Source: Anodontia alba (lineage: Eukaryota > Mollusca > Bivalvia > Lucinida > Lucinidae). Taken from it: 64,000 bases of DNA. Where the stretch lies: assembly GCA_964016985.1 (NCBI GenBank), contig OZ024830.1, forward strand, positions 14,713,033 to 14,777,032, given 5' to 3'. Under the pieces are notes generated by a model, which was not told the origin of the DNA, did not search any database, and worked only from the letters and a program-made list of their open reading frames with translations. This document shows positions 43,335-54,500 of this stretch, piece by piece. Position numbers and translations under genes: made by a program. Numbering within the stretch: the first letter of the stretch is position 1; each line of letters begins with the position of its first letter.

Positions 43335-43910
43335 TTTAGATACTTAATATTTGACTAACAATAGTTTACCTCCTTGGAGACGTAATTTGATTTTTATATA
43401 CCTAATATTAGATTAACAGAAGAGAGCCGTCCTTGGAGACATAATTTGATTTTTCGATACTTAATATTAGATTAACAGAATGGAATCCACCTTGGATAAA
43501 TCAATTTGACATTTAAATACGTAATATAGAATTTGACATTTAAAAACTGAATATTTGTTTAACAGAAGTGAACCGTCCGTGGTGAGATAATTTGGCAATT
43601 AAATACTTAATATTGGATATACAAAAGTGAACCGTCATTGGAGACATAATTTTGACATTTAAATACTTAATATTGGATTAACAGAAGTAAACCGGCCCTT
43701 GGAGACATAGTTTGACATTTTAATACCTAATATTGGATTAACAAAAGCGAACAGTTCTTGAAGACAAAATTTGACATTTAGATACTAAATATTTGACCAT
43801 TAATGAACGGTCCCTGGAGACATAATTTAACTTTTACATACTAAATATTTGTTTAACAGAAGAGAACCGTCCTTAGAAACGTAATTAGACTTTAACATAC
43901 TTAAGACATA
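43335..43910 (+). repeat. ~58-bp tandem repeat, 9-10 copies
   Basis: Unit ATACTTAATATTGGATTAAC, AGAAGTGAACCGTCCTTGGA, GACATAATTTGACATTTAA, with substitutions and one shortened unit. It ends abruptly at the start of the LINE RT at 43911. Confidence 0.92.
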
Positions 43911-45370
43911 CTCTGGTTTAAATTGATTAAACTAGGAGTTAGGGGCAAAATGCTTGATATAATAAAATCGATATATAGTTTAGTTAAATCAAGAGTTAAA
44001 CACGAGAATTGTCTTAGTGAGCCCTTTACATGTAACATTGAAGTTCGTCAAGGTGTGTGTCTGTCACCGTTCCTCTTTGCAATGTATGTGAACGATCTAG
44101 AGGCCGAGTTGGCAGTTAAGGGCCTACCCGGTATTGATGTCGGCATAATAAATATTTACATCCTTTTATATGCCGACGATATTATTCTCTTTGGCAAAAC
44201 TCCTGAAGATTTACAGAATGCTTTATCACTTCTGGAAGATTATTGTCAAAGGTGGAAACTAACAGTTAACACTGATAAAACTAAAATCATGGCCTTCAGG
44301 AAAAGGAGAGCGTTTATCAAACAATTTGAATTTCACTTACAATAATGTTAGAATAGAAATAGTAAATACATTTTGTTATTTAGGGGTAGTGTCTACATAT
44401 GGAGGCTCAAGTTTTGAGACACAGAAAACTTTAGCGGGACAAGCACTTAAAGCAATTTTTACGATGAACAAATATTTATATAACTTCACGGCACTGACGC
44501 CTTCACATACACTAGAACTCTTTGATAAATTAGTTTCGCCTTTCTTAAATTTTGGCAGTGAAGTATGGGGTTTTCATAAGTCACCTTCAGTAGAAACTAT
44601 CCATTTACAAGTTTGTAAAAAGTTGCTAGGCGTTAAACAGTCAACTCAAAACGATTTCATATATGGTGAATTAGTAGAATTGATTATCAATCTCGTAGAT
44701 ATGTATCTATCATTAAACACTGGCTTAAAGTAATACGCAGTGAAGAAAATAATTATATTAAACAAATTTATAATATGATGTTAAGAGATATAGAAGCACA
44801 ACCTTTGAAAACAAACTGGGCGTCGTGTACGAGAGATTTACTGTGCCGGTTAGGATTAATGGAAGTCTGGGAATTTCAGGGTGTGGGTAATATTGAAGCT
44901 TTCCTAGGAATTTTCAAACTTAGGGTGAGGGACATTTTCAAACAAGAATAGCACTCTAGATTGGAAAATTCAACAAGAGCAAGATGCTATTTTACTTTTG
45001 CAAGTTTCCAGTATCAAAAGTATTTAGACATACTACATATTGCAAAATATCAAAAACATTTAAGCTGACTACGCTTATCATCACATAGACTTGAAGTAGA
45101 AGTAGGTCGCTGGTGTAAGCCTAACAAAGTTCCCTATGAGAATAGAAAAAGCCAAATTTGCAATGTATTAAAGCATGCGTTCCAGTTTTTATTTATCTGT
45201 CCTCTTTATACTAATGAGCGTAAACTATACATTAATAGATACTACTACAAAGGCCAAATATGCCAAAGTTTATTGAGTTGTTAAATTCGAATCATAGTAA
45301 AACACTAAAGCGATTAAGCATTTTTATCGAGAAAGCCTTTCAGTTGAGAAAAGAAGCTATACTTTTGTAA
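43911..45370 (+). mobile_element. LINE reverse transcriptase, 5'-truncated (clade unresolved)
   Basis: Plus strand, starting mid-RT: LWFKLIKLGVRGKMLDIIKS, EVRQGVCLSPFLFAMYVNDL, ILLYADDIILFGKTPEDLQ (catalytic YADD), WKLTVNTDKTKIMAF. A frameshift near 44330 leads to NTFCYLGVVSTYGG, then FGSEVWGFHKSP, KKLLGVKQSTQND and, after another shift, the C-terminal zinc-knuckle region (FQFLFICPLYTNERKLYINR) and RLSIFIEKAFQLRKEAILL, with stop at 45370. Typical of L1/I-like LINEs from invertebrates. No endonuclease and several shifts; not active. Confidence 0.85.
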
Positions 45371-45900
45371 GTCGCTCAGTTTACTAAAGCTTTATTTTTG
45401 TAGTGTAAAAGTTGGTAAAATGTACTCACTGCAAGATACTGTTGAAAAAGTCTTTTAGAGAAGCAATTTATATATGTATAGGTATGTGTGTATGTGTATG
45501 TGTGTATATATGTATGTATATGTGCATGTGTTATGAATCTGGGGCTATATGCCAATTTATGAGGCCTTCTGCATGGCCTCTGAGCAGGGGATTATGCATG
45601 GGGCCTCTATAAGTTACCAAGTCTACGGGCCATATATGTTTAGTTTATTGATAGTGGGTATGGTGCTGGGCTTGCCTTTACATCGGATTCTATTTTTAGA
45701 AGGATGTTACTATTTTTAACTTTATGGTAAGAACTGTATTTTGTTATTCCGTTGGAATACTTACCGTTTTGGTAATGGCTTTTACCGTATTTACCATTTT
45801 GGTAAATTTCAGCCAATCACGTCGCAAGATTCCTACCGAAAGTACCAAAAACGTCATCTAATGGTTCTTTCAAACCTAAACCACAATTGGCACAATCACA
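45371..45900. other. LINE 3' flank and spacer
   Basis: Contains a GT/AT-rich stretch (45465-45530) and repeats of ACCGTTTTGGTAA/ACCATTTTGGTAA (45763-45810). No gene. Confidence 0.4.
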
Positions 45901-46553
45901 AAAAAGGTAAGAGAAAAGTCCAGGGAGTGCCACAATCACAAACCGCAGCCCTTCCCAGACCCCAAGAGGAAGAGGAAACCGACAAATCAAACAAGCACAA
46001 ACCGAACAAACGTACTAAAAGCACTAAGATTAGCTCTCTCTTCCCCAAGCGAGGTAATCGCAATACTAAAAGGACTGAAAAACACAAGAACAAAATGACA
46101 CACGGAAAGACATACAACAAATTGCCTCGTAGGATAAACCACAAAGCAACAAAGAGTAAGACTAACACCTGGACCACCGCCTTAGAACGGTCGGTAGAGC
46201 ATACCACCGGGGGGTTTAAAGCACTTTTACAGCTAGCTAACTTCACCCTGGGTCCCGATGCTACTCTTAATACAGAAATATATAAAAATTCGGTTCGCAT
46301 AAAGGCTCCCAACTCAGTCAATGCATCAAAGCGAAAACATAAAAATCAAATTAATCACTATAATAAACAAAGACGAGTACTCATGGCTAATTCTACTGTA
46401 TACCATAGTAAATGAAAACCAATAGTTGAACCACGGCGGGCCAAGCCACAGACGTATCGTCAAGCCCCAACCCACTGGTTAAAATTTTACGAAGAGGCCA
46501 TCATTGAGTCTGAGGCCCGAACCGCCATAATGCAATTAAAGAGTGAAGCATAG
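45901..46553 (-). mobile_element. Penelope-like element, RT C-terminus plus 3' region
   Basis: On the minus strand it begins SLFNCIMAVRASDSMMASS, matching the C-terminus of the RT at 50019-51508 (SLFNCTPAG, stop, ASDSI), then continues through an untranslated region with the conserved GACCGTTCTAAGGCGGT motif (46182-46235) to the family 3' end (CTTTTCTCTTACC at 45903). The 224-codon plus-strand frame here is an antisense shadow. 5'-truncated at 46553, where the satellite array begins. Confidence 0.72.
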
Positions 46554-47803
46554 CCATATAGGTCTTAGGAAGGTACATGTTTGGGCCAAATAAGAGTGCG
46601 CTGCATGCACCAAACGTGGAGATATAGGGACCCGAAATGGGTCTGTAGACGTCGTCTGGTGAACAAAGAAATTGAAAAAGACTAAAGGTGACCTTCACCG
46701 ATTGGATTGAAACTAGTGCCAAAAGACACCGTAGGACCATACTTACAATTAATGATATTTTTCAGAAATGTCGGACTATCCGTTAGAAAGTTATTAGGGG
46801 TCAAACATTGGTAAATGTCAAATTTCAACGCCCAGAACTCGAAAACGAGGCTCCCAGAATTTTTTAGCAGGTGGCCCCAGTGACTCAATGCCCCAGGCCT
46901 TTCATCTGGCACAGGTTTCATTCCGATCGGCGAAGGTCGGATTTGACTCAAATAAGCAGTCCAAAGTTGGTGAAGAATATCCAATATTTTGACTCTTAAT
47001 AACTCACTTATTTGTCGTCCGATTCGGCTGAAATATGGAACGTGTGTAGCCCTTATCCATGTCAAGAAGCCTGCAAAATATGGTAGTCGTCTATAGAACA
47101 GCATGTGTAATATGGGCCGCCAAACATTTAAAAATAAACCGTTATACGCCTATAGCAGGCAAAGAAAAGCACCAACGGTACTGCAAATACATGCGCATGC
47201 GCAGATCATTAATGCCTACACACACAAAGAAAGTCAAGGGATTCGCGGCAAGGCGTCCTGGTGAAAACGGGTCATCAATTTTACATTGCACCCTATGGAA
47301 ATTAAGGCGAGAAGACGGTAAAACCGTAATAATTCTATTAATTGGCATCCATTCCAACAAGCGTGCAAAATATGGTAGTTGTCAATAGAATAGCACGTGC
47401 AATATGGGCCGCCAAACATTTTATAAATAAATCGTTTTACGCCTATTGCAGGCAAAGGAAAGCACCTACGGCGCTGCAAATACATGCGCATACGCAGATT
47501 ATTAATAGCTACATACATAAAGAAAGTCAAGGGATTCGGGGCAAGGCGTCCTGGTGAAAACGGATAATAAATTTTACATTGCATCTTATGGAAATTAGGG
47601 CGGGAAAACGGTAAAACCGTAATAACTCTATTAATACGCATCAAATAGTTGCGCTTTTTACAAAGTTTATAGGTCTTAGGAAGGTTCATTTTTGGGCCAA
47701 ATAGGAGTGCGCTGCATGCATAACACGTGGAGATATAGGGACCCGAAATTGGTCTGTAGACGTCGTCTGATGAACAAAGAGATTGAAAAAGACTAAAGGT
47801 GAC
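46554..47803 (+). repeat. Tandem satellite array, subfamily A (first block)
   Basis: Start marker GTGACCTTCACCGAT at 46688. Landmarks in order: TTAGGGGTCAAACATTGG, TTTCATCTGGCACAGG, CCGATCGGCGAAGGTC, CAGTCCAAAGTTGGTG, GCATGCGCAGATCATTAATG, CAAGGCGTCCTGGTGAAAAC, GGTCTTAGGAAGG. A ~285-bp internal duplication (about 47065-47345 repeated at 47350-47640) lengthens this unit to ~1.1 kb. The block ends at the GTGAC target of the element at 47804. Confidence 0.88.
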
Positions 47804-49850
47804 TGTCATGTCCCTGTTTTATCTTGAATATATTTTTATATGTACATATTATAAAAAGAAGTTTGTTTTGATTTTTATTAACCAGGTTAGATTATTGCAT
47901 TTGTAACTGGAGCGCTGATTATGATGACTGTTTTACTTTTTAAGCGAGTAGGTACACTTCAGCTTTCAAGTTACGGTATTACGGTAATCACGAGATAGTT
48001 ATGCTGAGGGTGTATTTGATTATTTACGTCTATATACTTGAGCGGTTACCAGAACATTGTATATTCCGAGTGAACCTAGGTTCGGTGATCAATATCTTCA
48101 CTGTTCTGGGATTGATTTTTGTCTCAAGGCTATCTTTTGAAAGGGGAGACAATTTTCTGTCGTAATTTTGCAGTTTTTTAGCGTTCCGAAATAAAAATGT
48201 TTTACTTCATAGTTTGAGCAGTCGCTGTGTAAAATTTTTCACCGTTCGGACAATCGAACAGGTTATTTTAAATCTTGACTATCTCGGTATTCTTGTGAAT
48301 ATTATTTTTAGATCTTGAATATCACGGGTTTCTTGTGGACACATTACTATAAAAGTTCCCTGGTTAAATAGAACCGCACACACTACAATATTTTTCATTG
48401 AAGACTGATTATTGCCTTCCTTTCTATTATGTTATGATGTTGTGCTGTATCTCGGGGATCTGACCATGGTAAGTCAATAATTTATTTAATTTTATTCTTG
48501 CAATATTCTTGCTCGTCTTTACCGCAGCTAAGGTTCGAGTAGGTAAATTTATTACTTTACTACGTTGCGATTTTATATATCATTCGTATTTACAAACCCA
48601 GGTATGATATGTAGATAGACCCTGATCAAATGTGTATACTTTGGTTATATGTGTAGACCCTGATCAGACGAATAAGCCGTGTCGGGTGTGTAAACTATAA
48701 CCAGATATGGAAATTAAATTTTATCGATTCGATAGATCCTGGTCAGTCTGGTGAGTCTGATAGGTTCTGTAGACCCTGATCAGAATGCAAACATTAATAT
48801 TCTTACTTGAGTAGAGAGATAAATGGATCGGCGCAATGATCGCACAAGCATATTTTAACATAACATATTCTAATCTGACATGGATATTATTTTTTATGAT
48901 TACCAGACATATACGCTTGAATGTACGACACAGTTAGGCGTTATGTTAACTGCACACATAATACATATACGCTTGAATGTACGACACAGTTAGGCGTTAT
49001 GTTAACTGCATACATATTCAGTAATTAACACAATTGTGTTTGTATGTATTCAGAAGACTTACACAGTTGTTTTTATATGTATTTGCATCACAAATGACAC
49101 ATATCGTATTTACCTTAAACACATATACAGAGGTCCCTTTTTATTTTGATTACACACAAGCCTGTTCACTAGAATATTGTACTGTAAAATAGCTCAAGCA
49201 GCAAGGAGTCATGCTTGAGGTTATGACGATGGCATGTTGATATTGTACCCGATGATTACGTGGGGACGATGTGTGATTGTGTAATCATTGTGGTATAATG
49301 GCAGTTATAATTTATTGTAGCCTTTAACGTTCTAATGGGATTCTTACAGTGGAAGACGCATGGGTTCTTCCTGTAAGAATGTGTAATCGTCGAGATACCA
49401 TTCCTCCGATTAATGTAGAATTTGTTGTGTTTGTCAGATATATTCTGACTGTGTGTCTGCCTGTGTTGGATATATGTACAATATTATGTCATTAATAGCG
49501 TCCCTGTGGTTTTAGGATCTGATTTTGCTATATAATAATCAGTTGCAATGGACTTGTTGGATTACAACATTTGGTGTTCACACTCTGTATTCCTAGCGCA
49601 AATTAATAAGGCAATATCTTGTAATGTTTGATATCGAGATTTCTAGGACATAATACTTATTTTCAGGTCCCGTATATGTATCTGTTTTCGTCAGTTTATG
49701 GAATTTTGAACATTACTTTATAGTTTTTTTTCTGAATTTTCTAAATACATGCTTGTTCTTATTTACAAAGTGTTTGTGTTTATCCTCTGTTTGCTTGTGA
49801 TTGCGTCTAGCCCATCGTCACCGGCCCAACGTTCGTCCATTCACGTGACA
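47804..49850 (+). mobile_element. Probable solo LTR, TG...CA with 5-bp target duplication
   Basis: 2,047 bp, beginning TGTCATGTCCCTG and ending TTCACGTGACA (TGTCA/TGACA inverted ends), flanked by GTGAC at 47799-47803 and 49851-49855; removing it restores the satellite sequence exactly. A TATA-like ATTACTATAAAAGTTCCC lies at 48345, and there is a 50-bp direct duplication (ATACGCTTGAATGTACGACA at 48911 and 48967). No coding region. Ends and 5-bp duplication fit an LTR retrotransposon solo LTR; the length is large but possible. Confidence 0.7.
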
Positions 49851-50018
49851 GTGACCTTCACCGATCGGATTGAAACTGGTGCCAAAAGACACCTTAGGAT
49901 CATACTTACAATTAATGATATTTTTTCAGAAAATTTGGACTATCCGTTAGAAAGTTATTAGGGGTCAAACATTGGTAAATGTCAACTTTCAACGCCTAGA
50001 ACTCGAAAACGAGGCTCT
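49851..50018 (+). repeat. Satellite unit remnant, subfamily A
   Basis: GTGACCTTCACCGATCGGAT to GAACTCGAAAACGAGGCTC; interrupted by the Penelope-like insertion. The apparent start codon of the 314-codon frame (49972) lies here, so its first ~14 codons are satellite-derived. Confidence 0.88.
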
Positions 50019-51508
50019 CATATGGACATGTCAGAAAGTGTGTGAAGCTCTCACCTTTCTTCTTGACAATATTTATATAAGATTTGATACTAAGTTATTT
50101 AGACAGATCGTGGGTATTCCGATGGGTACGAATTGCGCTCCCCTTGTGGCTGATTTGTTCTTGTTTTGTTATGAAAGAGACTTCATGATGTCCCTTTCCG
50201 TTGAAAACCAATATGATATCATTGAAGCTTTTAGCTCGACTTCAAGATATTTAGATGATGTATTGAATATTGACAATACCTACTTCGCTGGTTTTATCAG
50301 TCAAATTAACCCCCCAGAACTTCAGTTAAATAAAACTAACTCTTCTGATACCGAAGCCGCGTTTTTGGATTTACATTTATCTATTGTAGATGGGTTTGTT
50401 TCCTGCAAAATTTATGATAAACGCGATGATTTTGATTTTAAGAATGTAAATATTTCTTTCTTGGACGGTGATGTTCCTTGTGCGGCGTCCTACGGAGTTG
50501 ATATTTCACAATTAATTCGATTTGCCAGAGTGTCTAGTCATGTAACTGATTTCACTACTCGTAATAAATTGCTAACTGCTAAACTTCTTAATCAAGGTTA
50601 TCGGTATCATAAACTACGTAAAGCCTTTTCTAAGTTTTATAGACGTCATTCCGGTTTAGTTTCAAAATTCAATGTTGGACTAAAATCTCTTCTGCAACAA
50701 GGCCTATCGGAACCCGAATTTTATGGTGACTTAGTATATAAATTCAGAAAAATATATGCTTGCAATGACTTCAGTACCCAATTTCGTAAAATCATTCTTC
50801 GATATAAAAAGATTGGGTACAACATAAATGTTATACGACAGACTGCATGCATGGTTGTTAATCCAATCACGGTTAATAACTTTGCTTCCCTCTTTAATTG
50901 CACACCGGCGGGTTAGGCCTCAGATTCTATATATGTTTCCAGCGTAAAGGCTTACTTGAAATTTAATTTTGGGTAATGTTCTTTGGTACTTGATGCTCTA
51001 TCTTTGGTCTAACTGTTGGTTTTCTTTTGCTCCAGCATTTCAGTTGTTTCGTGCTGTCGAGTCCTTGACGTTGTTACATCTCTATAATTAGTTGATTTTT
51101 GTGTTCTTGGAGATGTAGCACTAATTAGTTAGGAAGCCTTCATGCGGACTGAAGAAATTATGTGTCTAAACCGCGGCAGAAGTAAGGGCGAAGATTGTGG
51201 CCATGTAAAATCGATTTAAGCCCCCCAGTGAAATACTTTTCACTGACCGTTCCAAGGCGGTTCTTCTGTCATGGTTTATTTTTGTTATAGTTCGTCTTTG
51301 AATGTGTGTGTCACTTATATATTTTTGTTTTGGATAGCCATTTGGCCACTTTGTGGGAAAGCAACTGTCCGTTTGGCTTTCTGCTAGTGATATTTTCATT
51401 AGGGTCTAGTTATTTCGTGTTTGTGTTTCTTTCCTTTTCATGCCTCTGATGGGAGATGTGGGATAATTGTGTCGGTTACTGATCATTGCGTTCCCTTCTA
51501 TTCTCATA
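50019..51508 (+). mobile_element. Penelope-like reverse transcriptase, 5'-truncated, with 3' region
   Basis: An open frame from the truncation point to 50916 encodes RT palm and thumb: CEALTFLLDNIYIRFDTKLF, GIPMGTNCAPLVADLF, then STSRYLDDVLNIDN (catalytic YLDD), EAAFLDLHLSIVDGFVSCKI, LIRFARVSSHVTDFTTRN, YKKIGYNINVIRQTACMVVN and SLFNCTPAG. The frame is uninterrupted for about 300 codons, so this copy is fairly young. The 3' region (50917-51508) carries the conserved hairpin plus GACCGTTCCAAGGCGGT (51225-51272). It replaces satellite sequence between CTCTCA (50018) and TAATTTTTGAGC (51506). The PLE assignment is my best reading; another RT clade remains possible. Confidence 0.75.
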
Positions 51509-54500
51509 ATTTTTGAGCAGGTGGCCCCAGTGTCTCATTGCCCCAGGCCTTTCATCTGGCACAGGTTTCATTCCGATCGGTGAAGGTCGGATTTGACTCA
51601 AATAAGCAGTCCAAAGTTGGTGAAGAATATCCAATATTTTGACTCTTTATAAATCACTTATTTGTCGTTCGATTTGGCTGAAATTTGAAACGATTGTAGA
51701 CCTTATCAATGCCAACAAGCCTGCTAAATATGGTAGTCGTCAATGGGATAGCACTTGCAATATGTGCCGCCAAACATTTTATAAATAAACAATTTTACGC
51801 CTATAGCAGGCAAAAGAAAGCACCTATGGTGCTGCAAACACATGCGCATGCGCAGATCAATAATGCCTACATACATAAAGAAAGTCAAGGGATTAGAGGC
51901 AAAGCGTCCTGGTGAAAACGGGTCATCAATTTTACATTGCACCCTATGGAAATTAGGGCGGGAAAACAGTAAAACCGTAATAACTCTATTAATTCGCATC
52001 GAACAGGTGCGCTTTTTACAAGGTTTATAGGGTCTTAAAAAGGTACAGTTTTGGGCTAAATAGGAGTGCGCTGCATGCTACGCACGAGGATATATAGGGA
52101 CCCAAAATGGGTATGTAGACGTCGTCTGATGAACAGAGATTGAAAAAGACTAAAGATGACCACCGATCGGATTGAAACTGGTGCTAAAAGACACCTTAGG
52201 GCCATACTTACAATTAATGATATTTTTCAGAAAATACGCACTATCCGTTAGAAAGTTATTAGGGGTCAAACATTGATTAATGTCAACTTTCAACGCCTAG
52301 AACTCGAAAACGAGGCTCTCAGAATTTTTGAGCACGTGGCTCCAGTGACTCATTGCCCCAGGCCTTTCATCTGGCATATGTTTCATTCCGATCGGTGCAG
52401 GTCGGATTTGACTCAACCTATGAAAATTAGGGCAGGAAAACGGTAAAACCGTGATAACTCTATAAATTTGCATCGAACGTGTGCTTTTTACAAGGTTTAT
52501 AGGTTAAACATTAGCGAATATCAACCTACAGGGGTCATAACTCGAAAAAGGGGCGATAAAAAAAATTTTGGGCACTTGGCCCCAGGGAGTCATTGGTCCA
52601 GACCTTTCGTCCCCGATCGGTGAAGGTCAAACTTGCAGTCCAAAGTTGGTAGAGAATGTCTGAAATTCTGACCGCTAATAGATCGTCTGTTTTTCATTCT
52701 ATTAAGCTGAAATTTAGAACGTTTGTAGGAGCCCATCCATACAAACATGCTTGCACAATCCGGGATCAGGTCAATGGAACAGCACATGCACTATGGGGCG
52801 CCAAAAATCAATAAATAAACATTTGTACGCCTACAGCAGCCAAATGAAAGCACCCTGGGTGCTGCAAATTTATGTGCATGCGCAGATCATTAATGTCTAC
52901 AAACGTAAAGGGTAGTCAAGGGACTCGAGGCAAGGCGTCCTGCTGAAAATGGGTCCTCAAATTTGTATTGCACCCTATGGAAGTTTTGGCGGGAAAACGT
53001 AAAAACCCTAATAACTCCATCAGTTCGCAACAGACAGGCGCGCTTTTTATAGGGTTAATAGGTCTTAGGGAGGTACATTTCCGTGCCGAATTGTATGGCG
53101 CTGCATGCAGTACAAGCAAAGATATAAGAACTGGAAATGCGTCCCTAAGTCTCGCCTGCTGAATAAAGAGATTAAAAGTCATCCCGATCGGTGAAGGTCA
53201 CATTAGGCTCAAACTTGCAGTCCAAAGTTTGTAGGGAATGACTGAAACTTTGACCCTAATAACTCGTCTGTTTTTCATTCGATTAAGCTGAAACTAGGAA
53301 CGTTTGAGCATTGAGCTCCCTGTCACAACCAGACACCGTCGCGATATGACTGAAAGATTGTAAAAAGCGACGTAAAGCCCAAATCAAACAAACAAAACAA
53401 TCCGTGATAAGGGGCACTATGGGGCGCCAAATATTCAATAAATAAACATTTTTACGCCTACAGCAGCCAAAGGAAAGCACCCTGGGTGCTCCAAATTTAT
53501 GCACATGCGCAGATAATTAATGTCTACAATCGTAAAGGGTAGTCAAGGGACTCGAGGCATGGCGTCCTGCTGAAAATGGGTCCTCAAATATGCATTGCAC
53601 CCTATGGAATTTTGGGAGGGAAAACGTCAAAACCATAATAACTCCATCAGTTCGCAACAGACAGGCGCGTTGTTTTATTGGGTTTATAGGGCTTAGAGAG
53701 GTACATTTCCGTACCAAATTGTATGGCGCTGCATGCATTAGAAGCAAAGATATACGGACTGGAAATGCGTCCCTAGGTCTCGCCTGCTGAACAAAGAGAT
53801 TAAAAGTCACTAAAGGTGACCTTCACCGATCGAGCTGAAACTAGCACCAAACATTGTCCTAGTATCATAGTACATAAAACAATATTTGTCAAAAAATTCG
53901 GACTGTGCGTTAATAAGTTATTAGGGGTCAAACATTAGCAAATATAAACTTTCAGGGGCCATAACTCGAAAAAGGGGCGCTAAGAAATTTTGGGCACTTG
54001 GCCCAAGTGAGTCATTGGTCCAGACCTTTCGTCTGGTACCAGTTTCATCCCGATCGGTAAGGGTCACATTAGGCACAAACATTCAGTACAAAGTTGGAAG
54101 CGAATGACTGAATCTTTGAGACCTAATAACTCGTCTGTTTTTCATCCGATTAAGCTGAAATTTGGAAGTTTGTAGAGCTCATCCATACAAACATGCCTGC
54201 ACAATCGGGGATAAAGTCAATGGAATAGCACGTGCTCTATGGGGCGCGAAATATTCAATAAATAAACATTTTTACGCCTACAACAGCCAAAGGAAAGAAC
54301 ACCGTGTGCTCCAAATTTATGCGCATGCGCAGATCATTAATGTCTAAAACGTAAAGAGTAGTCTAGGAACTCGAGGCAAGGCGTCCTGCTGAAAATGGGT
54401 CCTCAAGTTTGCATTGCACCCTATGGGATTTTGGGCGGGAAATCGTAAAAACCCTAATAACTCCAACAGTTCGCAACAGACTGTTTTTTTTCTTTATAGG

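Noticed and set aside
45741..46415. 224-codon basic open frame that looks like a gag/ORF1 protein
   Set aside because: The opposite strand continues a Penelope-like RT C-terminus (SLFNC...ASDSM) into its 3' region, and other copies of the module have frameshifts in this frame. The plus frame is an antisense shadow.
49749..49961. 70-codon frame crossing 49850
   Set aside because: It spans the junction between the probable LTR and the satellite, so it is chimeric by chance.
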